A stretch of 64,000 nt of DNA from a virus, in the IMG/VR virus record IMGVR_UViG_3300009159_000072, positions 1 to 64,000 of that record. One strand, written 5' to 3'. Of the stretch, positions 17,433 to 26,564 are shown piece after piece. The notes below the pieces were generated by a model. That model was given only the letters and a program-made list of their open reading frames with translations. It was not told the DNA's origin and made no database searches. The position numbers and the translations under genes are program-made. Each line of letters begins with the position of its first letter. Position 1 is the stretch's first letter.

Positions 17433-18430
17433 TGTTAAATAACGATCACTTTTACAACCGAACAATAAGAAAAGTTATTGTTGCATTTGGTAGTGTGTTT
17501 AATGATATTGAAATTATTCGTTATAATAAAGCACAAACTACAGAGTATGAAAGAATTCGTGTTCCATTGTCCTATGGACCAAAAGAAAAATATTTAACTC
17601 GCATTACTACTGATCCAAATTTGACAAAATCTATTGCTACTGTGGTTCCGCGTATTGGATTTGACTTATCTAGTTTATCGTATGACGTTAATAGAAAATT
17701 AAATACTATGTCCAGAAATACAGCCATTCAAAACAATGGTTCCATTGCTGGACAATACAATCCAGTTCCATACGATTTTGATTTTGACATGGCAATTTAT
17801 GTCAGAAACATTGAAGATGGTACTCAAATTCTTGAACAAATTCTTCCATTTTTTACCCCAGATTTTACAGTCACTGTGAATCTAAATGAAGCGATGGGTA
17901 GAAAATATGATATGCCTATTATTTTAAATTCAGTTTCTTCTGAAATTGATTATGAGAGTGATATGACTACAACAAGATTGATCATATGGAATCTTTCATT
18001 TACAGCTAAAGGTTATATTTTTCCTGCTGTAAAAACGGATGCCAAAATAATTAATCAAGCTAACACCAATTTTTATATTGATAGTAGAAATACACAAAGT
18101 CAACAAGTGTATGTTGATAAAGCAAACAGTTCTGGGGTGTTTACAACAAACGAAACTTATCGAGAAATTACTACAGGCAAAACTGGAACAATTGTTTATT
18201 ATGCAAATAATACAACAGGATCATTAGTAGTTACAAATGTATCAGATTTATTGGATGAGGGTGATGAAATTATTGGTGATTATTCTCACTCTAGAGCAAT
18301 CATAAATACAGTAGATGTTAATCCATTAAAAACAGTTTCTGTAGTTATTACAACAAATCCTTATGGTAAATTACCCAATAGTGATTTTGGTTATACAACA
18401 ACAAGAAAAGAGTTTCCAAAAACAATATGA
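17432..18430 (+). CDS. 15: Tail sheath stabiliser/terminator gp15
   Basis: 332 residues against 272 in T4. gp15 forms the ring that caps the contracted or extended tail and joins it to the neck. The opening (DHFYNRTIRKVIVAFGSVFNDIE) and the sheath-partner region (PYDFDFDMAIYVRN, QILPFFTPDFTVTVN) are typical. Residues ~215-310 form a C-terminal beta extension (YVDKANSSG, GDEIIGDYSHSRAII) resembling the extra module in gp14. It overlaps gene 14 by one base and gene 16 by four. Confidence 0.9.
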   Translation: MLNNDHFYNRTIRKVIVAFGSVFNDIEIIRYNKAQTTEYERIRVPLSYGPKEKYLTRITTDPNLTKSIATVVPRIGFDLSSLSYDVNRKLNTMSRNTAIQNNGSIAGQYNPVPYDFDFDMAIYVRNIEDGTQILEQILPFFTPDFTVTVNLNEAMGRKYDMPIILNSVSSEIDYESDMTTTRLIIWNLSFTAKGYIFPAVKTDAKIINQANTNFYIDSRNTQSQQVYVDKANSSGVFTTNETYREITTGKTGTIVYYANNTTGSLVVTNVSDLLDEGDEIIGDYSHSRAIINTVDVNPLKTVSVVITTNPYGKLPNSDFGYTTTRKEFPKTI

Positions 18431-18813
18431 AAAATAGTGACCAAAAATTATCGGATATTTTTGATATTGCGCCTGCAATAAATGTAACACCTGCGCTTGT
18501 GCCTATTGTGGATGAGGGGGTTGAATCTGATTTTGCTTTTGCTAGAAAAAATATTAGAGATTTGGTAGAAAAAGGAAATACAGCGGTTGATAATATACTT
18601 CAAGTTGCATCAGCCACAGATCATCCAAGAGCATATGAAGTTGCATCTAATATGATTAAACAACTTGGTGATTTAAACCGAGATTTACTTTCCCTACAAA
18701 AAATGCGTAAAGAATTGTCTCCGCAAACATCACAAACAACAGTTAATGTTGATAAAGCAGTATTTGTAGGATCAACAGCAGAATTAATTAAACAAATCAA
18801 AGGAATCCAATAA
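18427..18813 (+). CDS. 16: Small terminase subunit gp16
   Basis: A 128-residue, largely helical protein between 15 and 17, smaller than T4 gp16 (164 residues). gp16 regulates the gp17 motor and recognises DNA for packaging. The helical core (DFAFARKNIRDLVEKGN, AYEVASNMIKQLGDLNRDLL) fits the coiled-coil oligomerisation region of small terminases. Assignment relies on position plus this layout. It overlaps the dps gene by one base. Confidence 0.85.
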   Translation: MKNSDQKLSDIFDIAPAINVTPALVPIVDEGVESDFAFARKNIRDLVEKGNTAVDNILQVASATDHPRAYEVASNMIKQLGDLNRDLLSLQKMRKELSPQTSQTTVNVDKAVFVGSTAELIKQIKGIQ

Positions 18814-19247
18814 TGGATACACTCATTCAACAACTAAAAGTTATTCTTGGTACAAATTTTGCACTGTATTTTAAGTCTCATGGATATCACTGGAACATTG
18901 AGGGTTCAAATTTTCCACAGTATCACGATTTCTTAAATAATTTTTATACTGCTGTATTTGCACAAACTGATACTATTTCAGAACATATTCGTTATCTTGG
19001 TTCATATTCACCAGGATCGTTAGCTAGAATGTTAGAGCTTGCAGACATTCAAGAATCAACCAATATTCCAGATGCACTAAGCATGATGACAGAATTGAAA
19101 GCAGATAATGATAGATTCATTTATCATTTGAGAGCAGGCATTCAAGCAGCGGAAAATGCACAAGAACCTGGGGTGTCAAATTTTCTACAAGACTTATTAG
19201 GTAACCATCAAAAACAAGCATGGATGTTAAGAAGCATTATTAAGTAA
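18813..19247 (+). CDS. dps: Dps-like ferritin (DNA-binding ferroxidase)
   Basis: 144 residues of Dps family. Dps oligomers (usually dodecamers) oxidise Fe(II) with peroxide, store iron and shield DNA. The ferroxidase residues H26, H38, D53 and E57 show the same spacing as E. coli Dps H51, H63, D78 and E82, and the YHWNIEG signature is intact. The Lys-rich N-terminal DNA-binding tail of E. coli Dps is absent, as in some Dps proteins that bind DNA weakly or otherwise. It sits between the terminase genes, joined to 16 by TAATG and two bases before 17, so it is probably a late protein. Protection of packaged or host DNA is inference. Confidence 0.88.
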   Translation: MDTLIQQLKVILGTNFALYFKSHGYHWNIEGSNFPQYHDFLNNFYTAVFAQTDTISEHIRYLGSYSPGSLARMLELADIQESTNIPDALSMMTELKADNDRFIYHLRAGIQAAENAQEPGVSNFLQDLLGNHQKQAWMLRSIIK

Positions 19248-19248
19248 T

Positions 19249-20883
19249 ATGGAATTAGGTGGATATCAAGGTAACTCAAAACTCAAACGTGGTGGTATTG
19301 AAATTGAATACACACATGAACAGTTAATTGAAATTACAAAGTGCATTAAAGATCCAGTATATTTTATTAAAAATTACATGAAAATTGTGAACGTAGATCA
19401 CGGTCTTGTTCCTTTTAATATGTGGCCATTTCAAGAAGAAATGGTTAAAAGTTTTCATGTAAATAGATTTACTATTGCAAAAATGCCGCGGCAGGTTGGT
19501 AAAACAACCACAACAGCAGGATATATGCTTTGGTCCATATTATTCCAAGATGATTATAAGATTGCTATTCTAGCCAACAAAGGCGATTTGGCACGTGATA
19601 TTCTTGGTCGGATTAAGTATGCTTACGAATATCTTCCTTTGTGGATGCAACAGGGCATCATGGAGTGGAACAAAGGTAATATTGTACTAGAAAATGGTTC
19701 TGAAATTTCAGCATATGCTACTAGCGCAAGTGGTGTTCGTGGTGGATCATACAACTTAATCTTTTTGGATGAGTTTGCATTCGTTCCACATAATATGGCA
19801 GAAGAGTTCTTTACTTCTACATATCCGGTTATTTCATCTGGTAAAACAACAAAGGTTATTATTGTTTCAACACCACATGGACTGAATCAATTCTATCGTA
19901 TGTGGACTGATGCAGTTGAGAAACGTTCAACTTATATTCCATTAGAAGTACATTGGTCTATGGTTCCAGGTAGAGATGCCGATTGGAGAGAAGAGACAAT
20001 TAGAAACACAAGTGAAGAACAATTTAGGCAAGAATTTGAAACAGAATTTATTGGCTCATCCGCTACATTGATTCCTGGTGCTAAATTGAAGATGTTGACT
20101 TTCTTTTCCCCACAAAGCTCACACGAAAATCATGACATTTATGAAGAACCAAAAACTGGTCACACATATGTTTCTGTAGTTGATTGTGCTGAAGGTGTAA
20201 ACAGAGACTATTCTGTGGTTTCTGTATTTGATGTTACCGAGATTCCATATAGACATGTAGCTAAGTTTAGGGATAATAAATTATCTCCATTGATTTTTCC
20301 AACATATGTTTATAATATTGCAATGCGATATAATCGAGCATACGTTTTAGTAGAAACTAATAGTGTTGGTCAACAAGTTGTAGACATTTTACATTATGAT
20401 TTGGAATATGAGAACATTTTTCGTATCGAAAGTCATGAAATTAAAGGTCAACATATCGCTTCAGGCTTTAAAAAAGGTGCAGCTTATGGAGTAAAAACTT
20501 CAAAAACTGTAAAAAAGATTGGTTGTGCAAACTTAAAAACTTTAATTGAAACTGATAAATTAATTACTAATGATTTTGACACCATTGCAGAACTAAATAC
20601 ATTTGTACGAAATAAAGACTCCTACGAAGCTGAAGAAGGTAACAATGACGATATTGTTATGACTTTGGTGCTTTTTTCTTGGTTAACTGCACAAAGTTAC
20701 TTCAGAGAAATTACAGACTCTGATGTTAGACAGAGATTGTTGGATGAAAGAAATCTTCAACTTGAAGATGAAATGCTTCCAGTTGGAATGCTTGATGATG
20801 GTTTGGAAGAACAAAAAGAATTTGATGGACAAGATTTATGGTCTTCTGTTAAAGACCGTGGCTACCTAACGTCAAGTTTATAA
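19249..20883 (+). CDS. 17: Large terminase subunit gp17
   Basis: 544 residues. The ATPase/nuclease pumps DNA into the prohead and cuts concatemers. Visible motifs: Walker A MPRQVGKTTT (residues ~80-89), Walker B LIFLDEF followed by an SGK coupling motif, and RNase H-type nuclease residues beginning VVDCAEGVNRDYS (D near 309) with an E-T-N at YVLVETNSVG. The C-terminus has acidic stretches. T4 gp17 is 610 residues, and the shorter length is usual in relatives. Confidence 0.96.
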   Translation: MELGGYQGNSKLKRGGIEIEYTHEQLIEITKCIKDPVYFIKNYMKIVNVDHGLVPFNMWPFQEEMVKSFHVNRFTIAKMPRQVGKTTTTAGYMLWSILFQDDYKIAILANKGDLARDILGRIKYAYEYLPLWMQQGIMEWNKGNIVLENGSEISAYATSASGVRGGSYNLIFLDEFAFVPHNMAEEFFTSTYPVISSGKTTKVIIVSTPHGLNQFYRMWTDAVEKRSTYIPLEVHWSMVPGRDADWREETIRNTSEEQFRQEFETEFIGSSATLIPGAKLKMLTFFSPQSSHENHDIYEEPKTGHTYVSVVDCAEGVNRDYSVVSVFDVTEIPYRHVAKFRDNKLSPLIFPTYVYNIAMRYNRAYVLVETNSVGQQVVDILHYDLEYENIFRIESHEIKGQHIASGFKKGAAYGVKTSKTVKKIGCANLKTLIETDKLITNDFDTIAELNTFVRNKDSYEAEEGNNDDIVMTLVLFSWLTAQSYFREITDSDVRQRLLDERNLQLEDEMLPVGMLDDGLEEQKEFDGQDLWSSVKDRGYLTSSL

Positions 20884-20886
20884 AAA

Positions 20887-20894
20887 CATAAATA
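20887..20894 (+). promoter_or_regulatory. Late promoter-like CATAAATA
   Basis: One mismatch from TATAAATA in the gap before the sheath gene. A second one-mismatch copy, AATAAATA, lies at 20918-20925. Either could drive the sheath gene late. Confidence 0.5.
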
Positions 20895-20939
20895 GAATAA
20901 TGAAACTAGTTCTATAAAATAAATAAAAGGAGAACATAA

Positions 20940-22604
20940 ATGGCTTTTCAATTATCACCTGGTGTTCAAGTATCCGAAGTAGATTTGACAACAGTTGTCC
21001 CTTCAGTAGCTACTACTGTTGGAGCTATTGTTGGTGGATTTTCTTGGGGACCTGCAAAAGAAATCACCACTATTAGTAATGAGATTCAACTTGTTGATAG
21101 ATTTGGTAAACCTGATGCGAATACATACGAAACTTTCTTTACTGCGGCTAATTTCTTGTCATATGGACAAGACTTGAGAGTTATTCGGGTGGTTGGTGCA
21201 GCCGCAAAAAACGCTGTAGCAAACGCTAATGCAAGCACAGTTTTGATTGAAAATCGTACTTCTTACGAACAATCTTACAGTTCAAATACTTCATCTATAT
21301 TTAATGCTAAATATGCCGGTGCATTAGGCAACTCTATCAAAATTTCTATTGCAGATTCTAATACATTCAACTCATGGACATATTCATCTAATTTCGACTC
21401 TACTCCAGCGACTACAGTGTGGGCGTCAGATCGCAGTTCTTCAAATGATGAAATGCACATTATTGTTATTGATACTAATGGTAGAATCAGCGGTATTGCT
21501 GGTACAATTTTAGAAAAATATCCTTTTGTTTCTAAAGCATCCGATGCTAAAAATCCAGATGGTTCTAGCAACTATTACAAAGAGGTTATTAATTCTAAAT
21601 CTAAATACCTATGGTGGGCTGGCCACATGAAAGCTAACTGGGGTACAGATTCTAGTGGTGCGGTTTCATATTCAGTTATGACAACACCATTTACTGCTAC
21701 TCTATCTGGTGGGGTTGACGCTACTCCTTCTACAGGTAACACAAACATTGGTTATGGTACTCTTGCTAATCCTGATTCTATTGATGTTTCTCTAATCATG
21801 GCAGGCAATGGTGGCGCAACTACAGTTAACTATCTAATTTCTATTGCAGAAAGTCGTAAAGATTGTTTAGTGTTTGCTTCTCCATTGAAAACAGATTGTG
21901 TAGATAGTGTTGGTTCTGAATCTGCCGATATTATTGCAACAGCAGGAACTTATACAAAATCTAGTTATGCAGTTATGGATTCCGGTTGGAAATATCAATA
22001 CGACAAATACAATGACGTATATCGTTGGGTACCATTGAATGGTGACATTGCTGGGTTGTGTGTACGTACTGACATTGAACGTGATCCTTGGTTCTCACCA
22101 GCAGGTTTGAATCGTGGTATTATTAAGAACGTTGTTCGCTTGGCTTGGAATCCAACTAAAGCTGAACGTGATGACTTGTATAAAAACGGCGTTAACCCAG
22201 TTGTTTCTTTCCCAGGTGAAGGCACAATCCTTTACGGTGATAAGACTCTTCTGAACCGTCCTTCTGCATTTGACCGTATCAACGTTCGTAGACTTTTCAT
22301 TGTACTTGAAAAATCAATTGCAAAAGCGGCTCGCTCTTCTATGTTCGAATTTAATGATGAATTTACTCGTGCAGCATTCGTTAACTTGGTAGAACCATAT
22401 CTACGTAACGTACAAGGTCGCCGTGGCATTTATGACTTTAAAGTTGTATGTGACACTACAAACAATACTGGTGAAGTTATTGACCAGAATCAATTTATTG
22501 GTGATATTTACATTAAACCAGCTCGTTCAATTAACTACATTCAATTGAATTTCACTGCGGTACGTACCGGCGTGAACTTCTATGAGATTGTTGGACAAGC
22601 CTAA
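20940..22604 (+). CDS. 18: Tail sheath protein gp18
   Basis: A 554-residue contractile sheath subunit. The N-terminal PGVQVSEVDLTTVVPSVATTVGAIVG is characteristic, followed by GPAKEITTI. The conserved C-terminal sheath core (FEFNDEFTRAAFVNLVEPYLRNVQGRRGIYDF, GDIYIKPARSINYIQLNF) makes the inter-subunit mesh. The surface-exposed middle domain is shorter than in T4 (659 residues). AAGGAG lies upstream. It is directly followed by the tube gene. Confidence 0.96.
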   Translation: MAFQLSPGVQVSEVDLTTVVPSVATTVGAIVGGFSWGPAKEITTISNEIQLVDRFGKPDANTYETFFTAANFLSYGQDLRVIRVVGAAAKNAVANANASTVLIENRTSYEQSYSSNTSSIFNAKYAGALGNSIKISIADSNTFNSWTYSSNFDSTPATTVWASDRSSSNDEMHIIVIDTNGRISGIAGTILEKYPFVSKASDAKNPDGSSNYYKEVINSKSKYLWWAGHMKANWGTDSSGAVSYSVMTTPFTATLSGGVDATPSTGNTNIGYGTLANPDSIDVSLIMAGNGGATTVNYLISIAESRKDCLVFASPLKTDCVDSVGSESADIIATAGTYTKSSYAVMDSGWKYQYDKYNDVYRWVPLNGDIAGLCVRTDIERDPWFSPAGLNRGIIKNVVRLAWNPTKAERDDLYKNGVNPVVSFPGEGTILYGDKTLLNRPSAFDRINVRRLFIVLEKSIAKAARSSMFEFNDEFTRAAFVNLVEPYLRNVQGRRGIYDFKVVCDTTNNTGEVIDQNQFIGDIYIKPARSINYIQLNFTAVRTGVNFYEIVGQA

Positions 22605-22610
22605 TAAATA
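22603..22610 (+). promoter_or_regulatory. Late promoter-like AATAAATA
   Basis: A one-mismatch late octamer overlapping the stop codon of gene 18, 22 bases before the tube gene, with GGAG between. It could give extra late transcription for the abundant tube protein. Confidence 0.5.
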
Positions 22611-22631
22611 AGAGAGAACAGGAGAAACTAA

Positions 22632-23177
22632 ATGGCTTTCAATATCAACCAATTTCGCTCTCAAATGCAGGGAGACGGTGCTCGTCCAAATTTATTTGAG
22701 GTGACAGTACCATTCCCACCATTCGCATTGCCTGGTACTGCACTAACTAAATTAACTTTTATGTGCAAAACTGCTCAGTTACCTGGTTCTACAGTTAACA
22801 CAGTTCCTGTCCAATATTTTGGACGTGAATTAAAGTTTGCTGGTAATAGAACTTTTCAAGACTGGAATATCACAATTATCAATGATGAAGATTTTATTAT
22901 CCGTAATGCTTTTGAGCGTTGGATGAACGGTCTAAATAGTCATTCATTGAACGTTCGTAATCCAGCGGCCGCTACACCAAATAGTTACACCGTTGATTCT
23001 GAAGTACGTCAATACAGTAAAGGCGGAGATATTCTGAAGAAGTACAAATTCATTGGAATGTTTCCTACGGATGTTGCACCAATTGATGTTGATTGGGGTT
23101 CTAATGATACTATCGAAGAATTCTCTGTTACATTAGCTTTCCAATGGTGGGAATCCGCAGAGGACTTAGTAGCCTAA
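22632..23177 (+). CDS. 19: Tail tube protein gp19
   Basis: 181 residues; T4 gp19 has 163. Hexamers stack into the inner tube that carries DNA. Typical segments are NQFRSQMQGDGARPNLFEVTVPFP, the TAQLPGSTV turn and FQDWNITIINDEDF, followed by a final strand ending in TLAFQWWE. Position after gp18 confirms it. A hairpin terminator follows. Confidence 0.94.
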   Translation: MAFNINQFRSQMQGDGARPNLFEVTVPFPPFALPGTALTKLTFMCKTAQLPGSTVNTVPVQYFGRELKFAGNRTFQDWNITIINDEDFIIRNAFERWMNGLNSHSLNVRNPAAATPNSYTVDSEVRQYSKGGDILKKYKFIGMFPTDVAPIDVDWGSNDTIEEFSVTLAFQWWESAEDLVA

Positions 23178-23182
23178 TTTGA

Positions 23183-23208
23183 GAGGGGGTATATCTCCCT
23201 TATTTTTG
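23183..23208 (+). terminator. Probable terminator after tube gene
   Basis: A short G-run stem (AGGGGG with CTCCCT, loop TATAT) followed by TTATTTTT, between genes 19 and 20. It may reduce read-through so that tube and sheath are made in excess over portal. Confidence 0.6.
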
Positions 23209-23230
23209 TAATGAAAAGGAAATAAATCGG

Positions 23231-24904
23231 ATGGCAATCAAACTTTTTGGTTTCAACATCGGCGGTAAGGATATTATCCAGAAAGAAGTCCCTGAACAGG
23301 CTTCGTTTGCCTTGCCGACTGATGCTTTGGATGATGGTGCAGTTACCATTACTCAAAATGCACACTATGGAACATATGTTGATTTAGAAGGCTCCGTACG
23401 AAATGAGTTAGAATTAATTTCACGTTATCGTGAAATGGCTAATCATCCAGAATGTGACCAAGCAGTAACTGAGATTGTTGATGAAGCAATTACTCATGAT
23501 GATTCTGGTAAAGTTGTTGATATTATTCTCGACAAACTTAAACAACCAGAATCTATCAAAAAGAAAATCAAAGATGAATTTGACATTATTTTGAAAATGT
23601 TAAATTTCTCTAACCTAGCAGATGATATCTTCAGACGTTGGTATATTGATGGTAGGATTTACTACCACGTTGTAGTTAATGAAAAGAACCCTAAAGAGGG
23701 TATTCAAGAATTACGGTATATTGATCCACGTAAAATCCGTAAGGTTCGTGAAGTTCAAAAAGGTCGTGATCTAAAAACTGGCGCAGACATTATTAAATCT
23801 ACTGCTGAATATTATATGTATAATGATAAAGGTAGTGCTACTCAGTCATTTACAGCTTCAGCTAACCAAGGTTTGAGAATTGCACCTGATTCAATTATCA
23901 ATGTTAACTCTGGTTTGATGGATGCAAAAAACACTTTTGTTATTTCGTTCTTACACAAAGCAATCAAACCACTTAACCAGTTGCGTATGATTGAAGATGC
24001 TGTTGTTATTTACCGTATTTCAAGAGCACCTGAACGCCGTATTTTTTACATTGACGTTGGTAACTTACCAAAAGGCAAGGCAGAACAATATCTGCGTGAC
24101 GTTATGGTCAAGTATAAAAACAAGATGGTCTATGATGCACAGACTGGTGAATTGCGTGATGACCGTAAACACATGTCAATGCTTGAAGATTTTTGGTTGC
24201 CGCGCCGTGAAGGTGGTAAAGGTACTGAAATTACAACTTTACCAGCAGGTCAGAATTTAGGTCAAATTGAAGACGTACAATATTTTCAAAAGAAACTATT
24301 GCAATCCATGAATGTTCCTTACTCACGTATGGAACCACAGGGTGGAGGTATGGTTGGTCTAGGTCGTAGTACTGAAGTAACAAGAGATGAATTGAAGTTC
24401 AATAAGTTTGTTACCAAAGTTCGTAATAAATTTTCACAGTTATTTGACCACGCTTTAAAAATTCAATTAGTTTTGAAGGGTATTTGCACTCAAGAGGAAT
24501 GGGAAGAATTTAGAGAAAATATTTTTTACGATTACAAAAAAGATAACAATTTCACCGAATTAAAAGAAGCCGAAATATGGCAAAATAGATTACAGATGTT
24601 AGGTCAAGTTGATCCGTATGTTGGTCGTTACTTCTCACAAGAATGGGTAAAAAGAAATATTCTTCATTTGTCGGATGAAGACCTTGAAGAAATGCAAAAA
24701 CAAATTGATTCTGAACCCGAACCTGTACAAATGGGACAAGATGATAACTCAATACAACAAAGTCAAGAACAAGAACAACCTCAAGTTGATCCTAGCCAAT
24801 ATCCTCCCGAGGATAATGTTAATGATAAAAATTCTACTGAATCTGAAACACCAGAACTTGATAGTGTAACGGGTAGATTTAGTAGAGTACTAAATAAAAA
24901 ATAA
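23231..24904 (+). CDS. 20: Portal vertex protein gp20
   Basis: 557 residues; T4 gp20 has 524. The dodecameric portal nucleates head assembly and gates DNA. Typical segments are VDLEGSVRNELELISRYREMA near the N-terminus, EIVDEAI, the crown/stem region IYRISRAPERRIFYIDVGN and QGGGMVGLGRSTEV. The C-terminus after residue ~490 is a low-complexity Gln/Glu/Pro tail, longer than in T4. AAAGGAAATAAATCGG leads to the ATG. Confidence 0.95.
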   Translation: MAIKLFGFNIGGKDIIQKEVPEQASFALPTDALDDGAVTITQNAHYGTYVDLEGSVRNELELISRYREMANHPECDQAVTEIVDEAITHDDSGKVVDIILDKLKQPESIKKKIKDEFDIILKMLNFSNLADDIFRRWYIDGRIYYHVVVNEKNPKEGIQELRYIDPRKIRKVREVQKGRDLKTGADIIKSTAEYYMYNDKGSATQSFTASANQGLRIAPDSIINVNSGLMDAKNTFVISFLHKAIKPLNQLRMIEDAVVIYRISRAPERRIFYIDVGNLPKGKAEQYLRDVMVKYKNKMVYDAQTGELRDDRKHMSMLEDFWLPRREGGKGTEITTLPAGQNLGQIEDVQYFQKKLLQSMNVPYSRMEPQGGGMVGLGRSTEVTRDELKFNKFVTKVRNKFSQLFDHALKIQLVLKGICTQEEWEEFRENIFYDYKKDNNFTELKEAEIWQNRLQMLGQVDPYVGRYFSQEWVKRNILHLSDEDLEEMQKQIDSEPEPVQMGQDDNSIQQSQEQEQPQVDPSQYPPEDNVNDKNSTESETPELDSVTGRFSRVLNKK

Positions 24905-24914
24905 GGAGTAGATT

Positions 24915-25070
24915 ATGGAAACAAGAGATTTTATTGATTTATTAGGAGCTGGTGAAGCATCTGAAGCTAAAAATGCTTTAGAAGAATTGCTCTCAGCTAA
25001 AGCATTTGATGCATTAGAAACAAAAAAACAAGAAATTGCATCCACACTTTTCACTACACAAGAAACATAA
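24915..25070 (+). CDS. Small prohead core-like protein
   Basis: A 51-residue protein that begins METRDFIDLLGAG. It is Ala/Glu/Leu-rich, almost certainly helical, and has AAGGAG upstream. It sits just after the portal gene, where T4 has gene 67, a small prohead core protein removed by the gp21 protease. Equivalence is inferred from position and composition only. Its stop overlaps the next start (TAATG). Confidence 0.65.
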   Translation: METRDFIDLLGAGEASEAKNALEELLSAKAFDALETKKQEIASTLFTTQET

Positions 25071-25765
25071 TGAAATCTTTACAAGAATTTAAATTAATTT
25101 CTGAGGAAGAAAAACAAGACTTCACTAAGTTTGATGCGCTTGTTCGTGCAGGTTTAGCCAATAAAGCACAACTTCAAAGATTGCATAAAATTCTCAGTAA
25201 AATGTCGGAAGAAAAACCTAATTTTTCACCAGCAGATAGAGCTATTATACAAAATGTATTTTCGAAAATGGTTGATTTGATTACTAATAATCCTCAAATT
25301 AATCGCCAAGTACGTAAGGCGGTTAATGAGAATGTTCATGATACTTCAGATTTCAAACTTGATGCTACAGGCAGAAAAGTCAAGGCACACAGGTTTAAAA
25401 TAGGCAAAGATGAAACAATTGAAGAATCGATTAGTAATCAACCTCCCTACGTTATTGTTCTTAAAAGAACAGCAATTCGTTTGTATCCTAATGGAACAAA
25501 AGTTGCAACTTATTATAGTCAACGTTTAAATAAAGAATTTGCTATACCTTTTAGTGAAGATTCACTAAATATACAATCAGAAGGTTACGTTGTAGATTTT
25601 GATGACGGTGAATTTGTATTGGTAGATTTTGATACGGCATCAATAATGAATCAAGTATATGAATCCTTGAATAATGTAAACAAAGATAAATTTGCTAATA
25701 TGATGCATGAATCTTTAGAACAATTTGAAAAGGCAAAATCTTTTGCTCTGAGTAAAACTAAATGA
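25070..25765 (+). CDS. Head-region protein of unknown function
   Basis: 231 residues. A helical N-half (residues ~1-85, QDFTKFDALVRAGLANKAQLQRL) is followed by a beta C-half (PPYVIVLKRTAIRLYPNGTKVATYY, FDDGEFVLVDFD). It lies between the small core protein and the basic core protein in the capsid cluster and is translationally coupled at both ends. It is probably a prohead component. T4 has no obvious counterpart of this size at this place. Possible gp21-type cleavage contexts (I/L-x-E) occur, for example IEE near residue 119. Confidence 0.6.
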   Translation: MKSLQEFKLISEEEKQDFTKFDALVRAGLANKAQLQRLHKILSKMSEEKPNFSPADRAIIQNVFSKMVDLITNNPQINRQVRKAVNENVHDTSDFKLDATGRKVKAHRFKIGKDETIEESISNQPPYVIVLKRTAIRLYPNGTKVATYYSQRLNKEFAIPFSEDSLNIQSEGYVVDFDDGEFVLVDFDTASIMNQVYESLNNVNKDKFANMMHESLEQFEKAKSFALSKTK

Positions 25766-26202
25766 GATTAATTGACTTCATATTTGAAGGTAAAGCTGTA
25801 GAAGCAAGAGAAGAAATTTTTTCTCGCTTAAATAATATTGTAGCTAAACGTTTAGAAGAAGCAAAGCAAATTATTGCAACACATATATATGAAGAGATAG
25901 AGATTCTTGATGAAGCTCCTTCACGTAATATTATTAGACAAGGTAGAGTTGAGAAGATTCGCCGTAGAATTAGACGTAATACACAAGGACGAATTGTTGT
26001 CCAACGTAACGTTAAACGTTCTGCATTAAAAGGATTTAGAATTTCTGGAAATACTGTAAAGAGAATACCCGCTATGCAACGTATTCAAAAGACCAGAAAG
26101 TTGAAAAGATATTGGAAAACAAAAGGTAGGGCTAAAATGAATAGAACATTATTAAAAAGAAAAATGTCAATTCGCCGCCGCACATCAATGGGAATAAAAT
26201 AA
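25762..26202 (+). CDS. Basic prohead core protein, gp68-like
   Basis: 146 residues. Acidic helices at the N-terminus (MRLIDFIFEGKAVEAREEIFSRL) give way after residue ~65 to a strongly basic tail with many Arg/Lys clusters (EKIRRRIRRN, IRRRTSMG). Position before the prohead protease and the charge split match T4 gp68-type core proteins, whose fragments stay with DNA or are lost on maturation. Assignment is by context. The start overlaps the previous stop. Confidence 0.6.
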   Translation: MRLIDFIFEGKAVEAREEIFSRLNNIVAKRLEEAKQIIATHIYEEIEILDEAPSRNIIRQGRVEKIRRRIRRNTQGRIVVQRNVKRSALKGFRISGNTVKRIPAMQRIQKTRKLKRYWKTKGRAKMNRTLLKRKMSIRRRTSMGIK

Positions 26203-26203
26203 A

Positions 26204-26563
26204 ATGTCATATGAAGTAAACAATACTCTGAGAGGCACAAGTGTAATTCGTGTAGTTGATCCTGGCACGTATACAATTACTTTAGCAAACCTTTCTTCTA
26301 ATACACAATTAGAGACGGTTAGTGCAGCAAACATTAAACGTATTCAATGGTCATCAAATGGTTACATCAATATCGGTCGGGGTGCTACACCAACTCCAAT
26401 GTTGGCATTATCTCAATCTGGTGAAATGTATTTTGATACATTAGGGTATTCATTAGCAAACACCAATACGGGTAACGTTGTTGTTACCGTTGTAACGGGT
26501 GGCACTGTTGTTATGGAAGTATCTAAGATTGCAACTTATTCAACCAACTTGGATAATACGTAA
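26204..26563 (+). CDS. Small beta-rich head-cluster protein
   Basis: 119 residues of short strands and turns (RVVDPGTYTITLANLSS, NVVVTVVTGGTVVMEVSKIATYS) with no recognised domain. It lies between the basic core protein and the gp21 protease, separated from each by one base, so it is expressed with the capsid set. A head decoration or vertex protein is possible. No sequence motif decides this. Confidence 0.55.
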   Translation: MSYEVNNTLRGTSVIRVVDPGTYTITLANLSSNTQLETVSAANIKRIQWSSNGYINIGRGATPTPMLALSQSGEMYFDTLGYSLANTNTGNVVVTVVTGGTVVMEVSKIATYSTNLDNT

Positions 26564-26564
26564 C

